64,000 nt of DNA from Bog-756 sp963824645 (GTDB taxonomy: Bacteria; Actinomycetota; Acidimicrobiia; Acidimicrobiales; RAAP-2), in the NCBI GenBank assembly GCA_963824645.1, contig CAWGQC010000012.1:288958-352957 (forward strand), read 5' to 3'. Below, in pieces: positions 1 through 7,388 of this stretch. The notes below the pieces were generated by a model. It was not told where the DNA came from and ran no database searches. It worked only from the letters and a program-made list of their open reading frames with translations. The number at the start of each line of letters is the position of its first letter. The first letter of the stretch is position 1. A program made the translations under genes and the position numbers.

Positions 1-317
1 TATTGGGCATAGAGGTTGGCCAGTGAACGGGCGTCGACGTCCTCGCGGCTGTAGGCGTAGCCCTTGGTGTCGGCATGACGGATCCCCGACACCCGCAGTT
101 GATCGAACTCGTTGTACTTGCCCACACCGGCGAAGGCGATCCGGTCGTAGATCTCGCTGATCTTGTGGAGGGAGCGTGACGGATTGTCGGCCACGATGGC
201 AATACCGGCGTCATAGGTGGCGGCGATCAGTGAACGACCGCGGGCGATGCCCTTCTGGGCGTACTCGGCCCGGTCCTTCATCACCTGTTCCGGCGCCACG
301 TAATAAGGCATGGTCAT
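1..317 (-). CDS. prcA: Proteasome alpha subunit, 3' end cut by window
   Basis: The first 105 residues of the 20S proteasome alpha subunit are visible; the rest lies beyond the left edge. Alpha subunits form the outer gated rings of the core particle and dock the Mpa/ARC ATPase. The N-terminus begins MTMPYYVAPEQ, with the family's YYVAPEQ segment, and the body contains GRSLIA and AFAGVGKYNEF, typical of actinobacterial PrcA. I chose the ATG at 317 because it overlaps the prcB stop as ATGA, the usual translational coupling of this pair; a second ATG at 311 is possible. It is the last gene of the mpa-dop-pup-prcB-prcA operon. Confidence 0.95.
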   Translation of the reverse strand, partial: MTMPYYVAPEQVMKDRAEYAQKGIARGRSLIAATYDAGIAIVADNPSRSLHKISEIYDRIAFAGVGKYNEFDQLRVSGIRHADTKGYAYSREDVDARSLANLYAQ

Positions 318-1126
318 GGCTGGCGACCCTCGCTCCGTCGTCTTTCGATGAGGATGGCGAACCGCTCGGCCACTTCTTCATCGGCCACCGCCTGATAGCC
401 CTCGGCCGTCACGGTGGCCACCATCGGGTAGATGCCGCGGATCAGATCGGGTCCCCCGGTGGCGGAATCCTCGTCGGCCGCTTCGTAAAGAGCTTCGATA
501 GCCAGCTCTACGGCGTCGTCCCGGGCCATTCCCACCCGGTAGCCCAGCTTGATGGTGGTACGGGCGTCGCGTCCGCCCGATCCCGTGGCGTTGTGCTCGG
601 TCTCCTCGTAGTGACCACCGGTAACGTCGTAGGTGAAGATGCGGCCCATCTGGCGGGTCAGGTCGTAACCGGCAAACAGGGGAACCACGGCCAGGCCCTG
701 CATGGCCATGGGCAGGTGCTCGCGGACCATCTGGCCCAGTTGATTGGCTTTGCCCTCGAGGCTGAGGACCACGCCCTCCACCTTCTCGTAGTGCTCGAGC
801 TGGGTCTGGAACAGGCGGACCATCTCGACGGCGGGCCCGGCCGCCCCGGCGATGGCCACCGCCGAGTAGCGGTCGGCGGCAAACACCTTCTGCATCGACC
901 GGTGGGCGATGGCGTGGCCCTCGGTGGCCCGGCGGTCGCCGGCCATGACGATTCCGTCCGCCGACCGTAGGGCCACCACCGTGGTCCCGTGGCGGAACTC
1001 GCGGCCCGACGGGGCCGTTCCGGTGCCGGGCACCACGGTGTGGCGCAGTGGTACCTGCAGCTTGCGGATCAGTCCTGCGAAGTCGGGCCCGGGGTCTTCG
1101 GTCGTCGAAAAGAGCGGCAGCGTCAC
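314..1126 (-). CDS. prcB: Proteasome beta subunit
   Basis: This is the catalytic subunit of the 20S proteasome, an N-terminal-nucleophile threonine protease. The 270-residue precursor has a 47-residue propeptide; cleavage within HGTTVVAL exposes the nucleophile Thr48. The mature protein keeps the catalytic Asp (GDRR, residue 64, mature position 17) and Lys (residue 80, mature position 33). The segment DEDSATGGPDLIRGI is a strong PrcB signature. Translation starts at GTG, 5 bp after the pup stop, and the 3' end overlaps prcA. Within the operon it supplies the protease chamber for pupylated substrates delivered by Mpa. Confidence 0.97.
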   Translation of the reverse strand: MTLPLFSTTEDPGPDFAGLIRKLQVPLRHTVVPGTGTAPSGREFRHGTTVVALRSADGIVMAGDRRATEGHAIAHRSMQKVFAADRYSAVAIAGAAGPAVEMVRLFQTQLEHYEKVEGVVLSLEGKANQLGQMVREHLPMAMQGLAVVPLFAGYDLTRQMGRIFTYDVTGGHYEETEHNATGSGGRDARTTIKLGYRVGMARDDAVELAIEALYEAADEDSATGGPDLIRGIYPMVATVTAEGYQAVADEEVAERFAILIERRRSEGRQP

Positions 1127-1131
1127 AGGCG

Positions 1132-1326
1132 TTACTCGCCACCCTTTTGTACGTAGTTGCGCACGAACTCCTCGGCGTTGTCCTCGAGCACCTCGTCGAT
1201 CTCGTCCAGCAGGTCGTCGAGCTCAGCCTTCAGCTTGTCACCGGCAGCCGAAGAGGCCGGCACCTCCTCGACGACATCGTCGGCCCGCTCGGTGGCGGTC
1301 TTCTTCTTTTGCTCTCGCTCAGCCAT
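1132..1326 (-). CDS. pup: Prokaryotic ubiquitin-like protein Pup
   Basis: Pup is the 64-residue protein tag that PafA ligates to lysines of proteasome substrates. The sequence is very acidic and lysine-rich, with a predicted helical central part (DKLKAELDDLLDEIDEVLED) that in the family binds the Mpa coiled coil. It ends Gly-Gly-Glu. In mycobacteria the gene encodes Gly-Gly-Gln, which Dop must deamidate; here the ligation-competent Glu is encoded directly. An AGGGGA-type ribosome site precedes the ATG. The gene sits between dop and prcB; the ligase PafA is not in the window. Confidence 0.96.
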   Translation of the reverse strand: MAEREQKKKTATERADDVVEEVPASSAAGDKLKAELDDLLDEIDEVLEDNAEEFVRNYVQKGGE

Positions 1327-1350
1327 AGTGATCAGCCATCCCCTACTCTC

Positions 1351-2844
1351 CTAGCTGCTCAATCGGTCCAACAACTCGGACGGGCTCGTGCACGCCTCGA
1401 GTAGTTCTTCGACATACTCGGCCGTTCCCTTCAGTGGATCCATCATAGGGACACGCCGCAACGGGTCGGTGCCGAGGTCGAACACCAGGGAATCCCAGTT
1501 GGCGGTGACCACTTCGGCCGGCCATTTCTTGAGGCACTGGCCCCGGAACCAGGCGCGGGTCCCCCGGGGGGGCTCGCTCACCGCTGAAGCCACCGCGCTC
1601 TCGTCGATCAGGCGTTCGGTGTCCAGACGGACGAACAGCGACCGCGACGGCCGCAGATCGTGGTACTGCAGATCGAGAGCGGCCAGTCGGTGATCGTCCC
1701 ATCGGCACCCGTGCCGGGCCCGATAGGCCTCGATCAACTGGAGTTTGGCCACCCAGTCGAGCTGACGGGCCAGTGACATCGGGTCGGTCTCCAAGCCATG
1801 GAGGACGGCTTCCCACCGGGTCAGCACCGCCTCACCGATCGACTCTTCACCGAGGCATTCGAGGCCGCGGTCGTCGGCGTACTTGCGGGCCAATGAGAAC
1901 AACTCCCACTGAATGGCCAGCGCCGTGCCGGTGGATCCATCGCCCATCAGGAGAGGCCGGGTGAAGGTGCGGTCCAGGGCCACCTGGTGCATGGCCGTCA
2001 CCGGATCGGCCAGTTGCAGGCTGCGGCTGCCGGTGACGTCGTCCTCGATCATGGCCAGCACCAGCGAGGTGGTCCCCACCTTCAAGAAGGTGGCCACCTC
2101 GGCCAGGTTGGCGTCGCCCACGATGACATGCAGTCGGCGGTAGCGGTGGGGATCGGCGTGCGGTTCGTCCCGGGTGTTGACGATGGGGCGCTTGAGGGTC
2201 GTCTCCAGCCCCACCTGCTCCTCGAAGAACTCGGCCCGCTGGGAGATCTGGAAGTCGACCGGCTCGCCGTCGTGGGTGGCGGTTTCCGATCCGACCTTTC
2301 CGGCCCCACAGAAGATCTGACGGGTCACGAAATGGGGGGTGACCCCGTTGACTATGCGGGTGAAAGGAGCGGCCCGGTCCATCAGGTAGTTCTCGTGAGC
2401 CCCGTACGAGTTACCCTTCCCGTCCGAATTGTTCTTGTAGATGACAATGTGCGAGCCGTCGTGCACGGCCAGGTCGGCCGCCTCCATGGACCGGGTGAGG
2501 ATGAGCTCGCCGGCGCGGTCGTAACGGAGGCACTCCAGCGCGTCGCGGCACTCCGGCGTCGAGTACTCGGGATGAGCGTGGTCCACGTAGAAGCGGGCCC
2601 CGTTGGTCAGGACGGTGTTGACCAGATGGGTCTCGACCTGGGGGGGCATGGCGTCCTCGCGGGCGAAGCCGCGGGCGTCGTTGCCCGGAGCCTCGTCCTC
2701 GAAGTCCCAGCCGGTCTGCTGACGGGCGACATCGTGGGCGTAGGCGTTGATGAGCACCGAGGACGCGGCGATCGGGTTGGGGTCGCCGTGCACGACTTGT
2801 ATGCCGTACTCGGTCTCGATTCCGCAGACCTTGGGGATGGCCAC
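1351..2844 (-). CDS. dop: Pup deamidase/depupylase Dop
   Basis: Dop removes Pup from substrates and, where needed, deamidates the Pup C-terminus. The 497-residue protein belongs to the glutamine-synthetase-like Dop/PafA family. It starts with the nucleotide-binding CGIETEYGI segment. The following stretch with PNPIAASSVLINAYA resembles the Dop-specific loop, and the position in the operon also fits Dop better than the ligase PafA. The start is GTG at 2844, with a TAGGGT hexamer exactly 7 nt upstream, so it can be transcribed leaderlessly as well as from the mpa promoter 27 bp away. Because Pup here already ends in Glu, depupylation is the likely main role (inference). Confidence 0.93.
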   Translation of the reverse strand: MAIPKVCGIETEYGIQVVHGDPNPIAASSVLINAYAHDVARQQTGWDFEDEAPGNDARGFAREDAMPPQVETHLVNTVLTNGARFYVDHAHPEYSTPECRDALECLRYDRAGELILTRSMEAADLAVHDGSHIVIYKNNSDGKGNSYGAHENYLMDRAAPFTRIVNGVTPHFVTRQIFCGAGKVGSETATHDGEPVDFQISQRAEFFEEQVGLETTLKRPIVNTRDEPHADPHRYRRLHVIVGDANLAEVATFLKVGTTSLVLAMIEDDVTGSRSLQLADPVTAMHQVALDRTFTRPLLMGDGSTGTALAIQWELFSLARKYADDRGLECLGEESIGEAVLTRWEAVLHGLETDPMSLARQLDWVAKLQLIEAYRARHGCRWDDHRLAALDLQYHDLRPSRSLFVRLDTERLIDESAVASAVSEPPRGTRAWFRGQCLKKWPAEVVTANWDSLVFDLGTDPLRRVPMMDPLKGTAEYVEELLEACTSPSELLDRLSS

Positions 2845-2851
2845 GAGGCCG

Positions 2852-2857
2852 ACCCTA
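2852..2857 (-). promoter_or_regulatory. -10 element of dop (leaderless type)
   Basis: TAGGGT lies 7 nt before the GTG of dop, inside the 27-bp gap after mpa. The spacing places the transcription start at or next to the start codon. Confidence 0.55.
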
Positions 2858-2871
2858 TCCCGGCCCCACGC

Positions 2872-4647
2872 TCAGAGGTACTGACCCGTCCCCACCCGCT
2901 CGATGGAGCGACCACCCTTGGTCTCCTCGTGGTCGCTGATCAGGGTCCGGATATAGACGATGCGCTCGCCCTTCTTGCCGGAGATCTTGGCCCAATCGTC
3001 AGGATTGGTGGTGTTGGGCAGGTCTTCGTTCTCCTTGTACTCCTGGCGGATCGACCGCAGCAGATCGTCGGTGCGGATCCCCCGGGTGTCGTCGGCGATA
3101 GCCCTCTTGATGGCCAGTTTCTTGGCCCGTCGCACGATGTTCTCGATCATGGCCCCCGACGAGAAATCGCGGTAGTACAGCGTCTCTTTGTCCCCACCCT
3201 GGTAGGTCACCTCGAGAAAGCGGTTCTCCTCGTCGTTGCGGTACATCTCGCTCACCGTCGCCTCGATCATGGCCTGGGTGGCTTTGGCCGGGTCGCCGCC
3301 GCCCAGGGTACGCACTTCTTCGGCGTCGAGCGGCAGATCGGGGGTCAGGTACCGCGAGAAGATCTGGGCGGCCGCCACCTCGTTGGGCCGCTCGATCCGG
3401 ATCTTCACGTCCAGACGACCGGGACGGAGAATGGCGGGATCGATGAGGTCTTCGCGGTTCGAGGCACCGATGACGATGACGTCCTTCAGGGTTTCCACGC
3501 CGTCGATCTCGGCCAGTAGCTGGGGAACGATGGTCGACTCCATGTCGGAGCTGATGCCGGTGCCCCGGGTGCGGAACAGCGAGTCCATCTCGTCGAAGAA
3601 CACGATGACCGGGACACCCTCTTCCGACTTCTCCCGGGCCCGCTGGAAGACCAGGCGGATCTGGCGCTCGGTCTCGCCCACGTACTTGTTGAGCAGTTCG
3701 GGGCCCTTGATATTGAGGAAGTAGCTGCGGGTGTTGGTGTTGCCGGTCACCTCGGCCACCTTCTTGGCCAACGAATTGGCCACCGCCTTGGCGATGAGTG
3801 TCTTGCCGCATCCGGGTGGCCCGTAGAGCAGGATGCCCTTGGGGGCCGGCAGTTTGTGCTCGGCGTACAGTTCCCGGTAGAGGTAGGGAAGCTCGACGGC
3901 GTCGGTGATGGCCTCGATCTGATCGTCGAGACCGCCGACATCGGCATAGGTCACGTCGGGGACTTCCTCGAGCACCAGCTCCTCGACCTCGGGGCGCGCC
4001 AGCTTCTCGATCAGCAGGCCGGTGCGGGACTCCATCAGAACGGTGTCGCCGGCCCTCAGCTTGACCCCGATCAGGGTGTCGGCCATCTCGGCCACCCTCT
4101 CCTCGTCGGCCCGTCCGTAGACCAGGGCCCGGCGGCCGTCCTCCAGCACCTCCTTGAGGACCACGACCTCGCCGGCTCCCTCGCCCTCCCGGGCCAGGAT
4201 GACGTTGAGCGATTCGTTGAGCACGACTTCGTTGCCCCGCTGCATCTCGTCGGCGTCGATATCGGGATGGAGTGACACCCGCATCTTCCGACCCCCGGAA
4301 AAGACGTCCACCGAACCGTCGGCGTTGGTGCCCAGGAAGGTTCCGTAGGCCGCCGGGGGCTGGGTGAGCTTCTCGACCTCTTCGCGCAGGTTGGCTACGT
4401 GCTCCTTGGCCGTCTGCAGGGTGAAGGTGAGCTTCTCGTTCTGGGAGATGGCTTGGGCCAGCTGCCCCTTGGTCTCGAGCAGCTTCTCCTCCAGGGTCTG
4501 AACCCGCCGTGGGCTCTCCTGGAGACGGCGGCGGAGGACGGTGACCTCTTCCTCGGCGGCCCGGGCCCGGATCCGGAGGGTGTCGAGGTCCTCGCCCTCC
4601 ATCGGATCCACCGACCGGTCGGCCTCTGCCCCGTCATCGAAATCCAT
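2872..4647 (-). CDS. mpa: Proteasome-associated AAA ATPase Mpa/ARC
   Basis: This is the hexameric ATPase that captures pupylated proteins, unfolds them and threads them into the 20S core. Counting from the GTG at 4659 (595 codons), residues 30-100 are an N-terminal coiled coil that binds Pup. An OB-fold region follows to about 225, then the AAA module with Walker A GPPGCGKT at 280-287 and Walker B VIVFFDE at 351-357. The C-terminus is GTGQYL, the docking tail for the alpha ring. I prefer the third possible start (ATG at 4647, 591 aa) because GAGGTGAT, complementary to the 16S 3' end, sits 7 nt before it; the GTG at 4659 and ATG at 4656 overlap that sequence. Confidence 0.95.
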   Translation of the reverse strand: MDFDDGAEADRSVDPMEGEDLDTLRIRARAAEEEVTVLRRRLQESPRRVQTLEEKLLETKGQLAQAISQNEKLTFTLQTAKEHVANLREEVEKLTQPPAAYGTFLGTNADGSVDVFSGGRKMRVSLHPDIDADEMQRGNEVVLNESLNVILAREGEGAGEVVVLKEVLEDGRRALVYGRADEERVAEMADTLIGVKLRAGDTVLMESRTGLLIEKLARPEVEELVLEEVPDVTYADVGGLDDQIEAITDAVELPYLYRELYAEHKLPAPKGILLYGPPGCGKTLIAKAVANSLAKKVAEVTGNTNTRSYFLNIKGPELLNKYVGETERQIRLVFQRAREKSEEGVPVIVFFDEMDSLFRTRGTGISSDMESTIVPQLLAEIDGVETLKDVIVIGASNREDLIDPAILRPGRLDVKIRIERPNEVAAAQIFSRYLTPDLPLDAEEVRTLGGGDPAKATQAMIEATVSEMYRNDEENRFLEVTYQGGDKETLYYRDFSSGAMIENIVRRAKKLAIKRAIADDTRGIRTDDLLRSIRQEYKENEDLPNTTNPDDWAKISGKKGERIVYIRTLISDHEETKGGRSIERVGTGQYL

Positions 4648-4686
4648 GGTTGGCATCACCTCGTTCGTCCTGTGTCCCTACTGGCG

Positions 4687-4692
4687 ACCCTA
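4687..4692 (-). promoter_or_regulatory. Candidate -10 element of the mpa operon
   Basis: TAGGGT lies about 40 nt upstream of the preferred mpa start, with TTGAAG about 15 nt further upstream as a possible -35. This would give a leadered transcript carrying the GAGGTGAT ribosome site. The rest of the 4660-4926 gap between mpa and the ferredoxin shows only a TAGCAT-like box on the plus strand. Confidence 0.35.
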
Positions 4693-4926
4693 CACCGGCA
4701 CCCTGGCCTTCAACGCGTCTTTTCCGGCCCCGGGACGCCTCCGGCCACCCTTTCTGACGCACCGTCAATCAACGGGGACCCGGTTACGGATAGCATTGGA
4801 TACCAGGGCCGCATCCCGAGGTCGTGCGTGCCTAAGGTGAGCCACCACCCCGCCGATCAGCCACCGGCTGTCGAGCGGTGCTCGGCGCCCTGAGGGACCG
4901 GAAAGCAACCAGGAGCGAAGTCACTG

Positions 4927-5163
4927 ATGAAGGTCTGGATCGACCAGGATCTCTGCACGGGAGACGGTCTCTGCGAGGAGATCGCCCCTGCTGTGTTCAC
5001 GCTGCTCGACGACGGGCTGGCCTATGTGAAAGAGGGGGCCGACGTCAAGAGCGAGCCGGGCGGATCGGCCGGCATGGCGGCGGTACCGGAGGAGCTCGAA
5101 GATGCCGTGGTCGAAGCCTCCGAAGAGTGCCCCGGTGAGTGCATCTTCATCGAACAGAGTTGA
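4927..5163 (+). CDS. Small ferredoxin, probably [3Fe-4S]
   Basis: A 78-residue electron-transfer protein with Cys10, Asp13 and Cys16 near the N-terminus and a Cys68-Pro pair near the C-terminus (Cys72 also present). In the family, Asp in place of the central cysteine usually means a [3Fe-4S] cluster, like the small ferredoxins that serve actinobacterial P450s. A central insert, about residues 38-52, is rich in Gly and Ser. It is read divergently from mpa, and a ferredoxin beside the proteasome locus is common in actinobacteria. An AGGAG lies 13 nt before the ATG. The redox partner is unknown. Confidence 0.85.
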   Translation: MKVWIDQDLCTGDGLCEEIAPAVFTLLDDGLAYVKEGADVKSEPGGSAGMAAVPEELEDAVVEASEECPGECIFIEQS

Positions 5164-5213
5164 GCCGCCCGACCGGCGCGGTCTGAGCCGGGGGAACCGA
5201 CCGGAAGACCTCG

Positions 5214-6008
5214 CTACTCGGCGTCGGCCGGCAGGAGCAGCCGGGCGGTGGTGAGGAAGCCGGTATGGCCGACCATGCGGTGGTTGGGCCGGACCGAGCG
5301 GCTCTCGACGTGCCAGGTCCGGTGGAGCACCTCCAGGGTGACCGCCATCCCGAACGGCGAGTCCTCCAAGGCCGACCGCAGGGTGGCCGTCTGATTGATG
5401 GAGGGCAGGTAGGCGCAGATGATCCCGCCCGGACGCAGCCCTTTTTCGGCGTGGGGCAGGACACGCCACGGTTCGGGGAGATCGAGCAGGATGCGATCGA
5501 GGCCTCGCTCGTCGATGCCGGCGTAGACATCGCGGATCTCCACCCGGTACGAGGCGCCCTCTCCCAGGAGAGCCTTCACGTTGTGGGCGGCCTGGGCGGC
5601 AAAATCCTCCCGCAGCTCGTAGCCGATCACGTCGGCTCCGGCCCGCAGCAGGGCCATCGACAGAGCGCCGGAACCCACCCCGGCCTCCAGTACCCGCATG
5701 CCGGGGGCGATGTCCGCCTCGATCAGGATGGCCCCCAGGTCCTTCGGATAGATGACCTGTGCACCTCTCGGCATCTTGAGCACGGCATCGGCCAGGGTGG
5801 GACGCACCACCACAAACCGCCGTCCGGTGCTGCCGAGGACGGTGGACCCCTCCGGGGCGCCGATCAGATGGTCGTGGTCGACGATGCCCACATGGGTGTG
5901 GAAGGTGGCGCCGGTTTTGAGGTTGATCAGGTAGCGACGGTCCTTGGCGTCCAGTAGCAGGACGCGCTCACCGTCCCTGAGGATGCTCCGATCCTCGTCG
6001 GCGGTCAT
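5214..6008 (-). CDS. trmI: tRNA (adenine-58-N1)-methyltransferase
   Basis: A 264-residue SAM-dependent enzyme that makes m1A58 in the T-loop of tRNAs. SAM-binding motif I, VLEAGVGSGALS, lies at residues 106-117, and LDLPEP at 175-180 is the family's conserved acidic/catalytic segment. Length and architecture match the bacterial TrmI homotetramer. It lies next to the proteasome locus, as its homologue does in mycobacteria, and is the last gene of a four-gene minus-strand run with 5- and 3-bp gaps and one ATGA overlap. Confidence 0.93.
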   Translation of the reverse strand: MTADEDRSILRDGERVLLLDAKDRRYLINLKTGATFHTHVGIVDHDHLIGAPEGSTVLGSTGRRFVVVRPTLADAVLKMPRGAQVIYPKDLGAILIEADIAPGMRVLEAGVGSGALSMALLRAGADVIGYELREDFAAQAAHNVKALLGEGASYRVEIRDVYAGIDERGLDRILLDLPEPWRVLPHAEKGLRPGGIICAYLPSINQTATLRSALEDSPFGMAVTLEVLHRTWHVESRSVRPNHRMVGHTGFLTTARLLLPADAE

Positions 6009-6013
6009 CGCGC

Positions 6014-6223
6014 TCAGTCAGATACGGACGGCGAGGAGCCCGACGAGGCCGAAATGATCAGGCGCTCACCCGGGTTGAGCCGGGTGCGGTAGACGACATC
6101 GTTCTGATGCCGGGCCCGGTTGATCATCCAGACGGCCACCCCGACCACCAGCCAAGCGGTGTGGTATCCCTTCAGGCCGCGCCCGAACGCCTTGAGCTGG
6201 AGGTACTGGAAGAAGCTGTCCAC
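6014..6223 (-). CDS. Small hypothetical membrane protein
   Basis: A 69-residue protein with one hydrophobic segment (about 23-35, AWLVVGVAVWMI) followed by a polar tail containing RLNPGERLII. I cannot name it. It starts with GTG 3 bp after the preceding gene and ends 5 bp before trmI, so it is probably co-transcribed with both. The tight spacing and a sensible single-span topology are the reasons for calling it. Confidence 0.6.
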   Translation of the reverse strand: MDSFFQYLQLKAFGRGLKGYHTAWLVVGVAVWMINRARHQNDVVYRTRLNPGERLIISASSGSSPSVSD

Positions 6224-6226
6224 CGC

Positions 6227-6439
6227 TCAGATCCGCCGTACTTCGACGATGGCCGACCGGCGCCGACCGTTCCGCCGCCCGATGAGGAAGACCACGGCCA
6301 CCAGGGCCACCCCCACGGCCAAGGCCACGGTCACCGCCTGGGAACGCTTCGACTCCGCCTCGTCAGTGATCTCGCCGGTCATCTCCCGGAATTTGGCCTC
6401 GATGTCGTCGCGGGTGATCGGCGTCGGTTCCGGACTCAT
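6227..6439 (-). CDS. Small hypothetical membrane protein
   Basis: A 70-residue protein: acidic N-terminal half (about 1-35) that looks helical, one transmembrane segment (about 36-53) and a short arginine-rich C-terminus. The ATG at 6439 was chosen because GAGGAGG precedes it by 5 nt and it overlaps the upstream stop as ATGA. It is likely a membrane partner of the holin-X-like protein encoded just upstream. Function unknown. Confidence 0.65.
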   Translation of the reverse strand: MSPEPTPITRDDIEAKFREMTGEITDEAESKRSQAVTVALAVGVALVAVVFLIGRRNGRRRSAIVEVRRI

Positions 6440-6828
6440 CGGACCTCCTCGTCGGCGGTACTCGCCGGACGGCCCTGCCCCCGGGTCACCGCCCACACGG
6501 CGACGGCCGCCACCGCCACCACCACCACGGCACAGATCACATAGGGGACCCACGACAGATTGCCGGTGAAAGCCGTACCTGTCTCGCCCTGGAGCAGCCG
6601 CAGGAAGCCCACCGACAAGATGACCAGACCGATGGCCAGAGCCACCGACCCGGCCACACCGAAAAGCATGTACCGACCCAGGCCCTTGAGCGGGTCGAGG
6701 GTCTCCTGTTTGACGTAGTCGATGACCAGCTGGAGCGTCTCGCTCCCCGATGTGCGCAGGCCGCCCAGTCCTCGTCCTGCCTTGTTACGGCCTCCGGCCA
6801 CGTTCCTCCTCGGTGTGCGCAGGCGCAC
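6436..6828 (-). CDS. Holin-X-like small membrane protein
   Basis: Up to 130 residues. An amphipathic stretch (ETLQLVIDYVKQETLDPLKG) is followed by two hydrophobic segments (about 55-78 and 92-113) and a polar tail. This layout resembles the actinobacterial 'phage holin family' of small membrane proteins, which in cellular genomes is not a phage marker. The start is unsettled: GTG at 6828 lacks a ribosome site, while GTG at 6801 has AGGAGG only 3 nt away. It is the first gene of the run ending in trmI. Confidence 0.6.
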   Translation of the reverse strand: MRLRTPRRNVAGGRNKAGRGLGGLRTSGSETLQLVIDYVKQETLDPLKGLGRYMLFGVAGSVALAIGLVILSVGFLRLLQGETGTAFTGNLSWVPYVICAVVVVAVAAVAVWAVTRGQGRPASTADEEVR

Positions 6829-6936
6829 AGGGTGGGCGGATGCCCCGGCCTGTGCCCACTTGGCTACGGGTCCTAACTATAGGCAGCGCGTCGGGCCGCA
6901 CCCGACGACGCCCCGCCCCGGATGGGGGTCGGGTGC

Positions 6937-7347
6937 TCAGGTGCGCTCGGTGAACAGGTAGGTGGAGCTGGCCCGAGCCACCACCGTTCCCGTCTCATCG
7001 ACCAGTTCGGCCTCGGCGAAGGCCACCCGGCGGCCGCCCGAGACGACCGACGCCGTGCAGGTGAGGGTGGCCCCCACCCGCACCGGGGCCAGGAAACTGG
7101 TCTTCATCTCCACGTTGGAGGAGACCACCCGACGGCCGGCGGCCCGGGCGTAGGTCACGGTGGCCGAACCCATGGCCGAGTCGGCCATGGCCCCGAGGAA
7201 CCCGCCCTGGACGATGCCGGTCGGATTGACGAAGCGCTCGTCGGCCCGCATCGTCCATCGGGTCGTTCCGGGCTCGGCCTTGTCGATGCAGGTCATCCCC
7301 AGGGTCAATTCACAATTGGACGGCACCTGGATCCGCTGTTCGGCCAC
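6937..7347 (-). CDS. PaaI-family acyl-CoA thioesterase
   Basis: A 136-residue single hotdog-fold domain. NPTGIVQGGFLGAMAD (residues 41-56) is the PaaI active-site helix region, with Gln47-Gly-Gly where many members have His-Gly-Gly, and Asp56 at the usual catalytic acid position. It probably hydrolyses CoA thioesters; the substrate cannot be read from sequence. The GTG start has a TAGCGT hexamer 7 nt upstream. It diverges from the cupin gene, with 41 bp between the start codons. Confidence 0.85.
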   Translation of the reverse strand: MAEQRIQVPSNCELTLGMTCIDKAEPGTTRWTMRADERFVNPTGIVQGGFLGAMADSAMGSATVTYARAAGRRVVSSNVEMKTSFLAPVRVGATLTCTASVVSGGRRVAFAEAELVDETGTVVARASSTYLFTERT

Positions 7348-7354
7348 GGCGGCG

Positions 7355-7360
7355 ACGCTA
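7355..7360 (-). promoter_or_regulatory. -10 element of the PaaI-type gene (leaderless type)
   Basis: TAGCGT, 7 nt before the GTG start at 7347. On the other strand GATACT at 7377-7382 sits 6 nt before the cupin ATG and may serve that gene in the same way. Confidence 0.5.
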
Positions 7361-7388
7361 CCCCCTCTCCCGCGTCGATACTGGAGGG

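Noticed and set aside
6436..6828. Holin-like gene as a prophage remnant
   Set aside because: No other phage gene is nearby; this small family is common in cellular actinobacterial operons.
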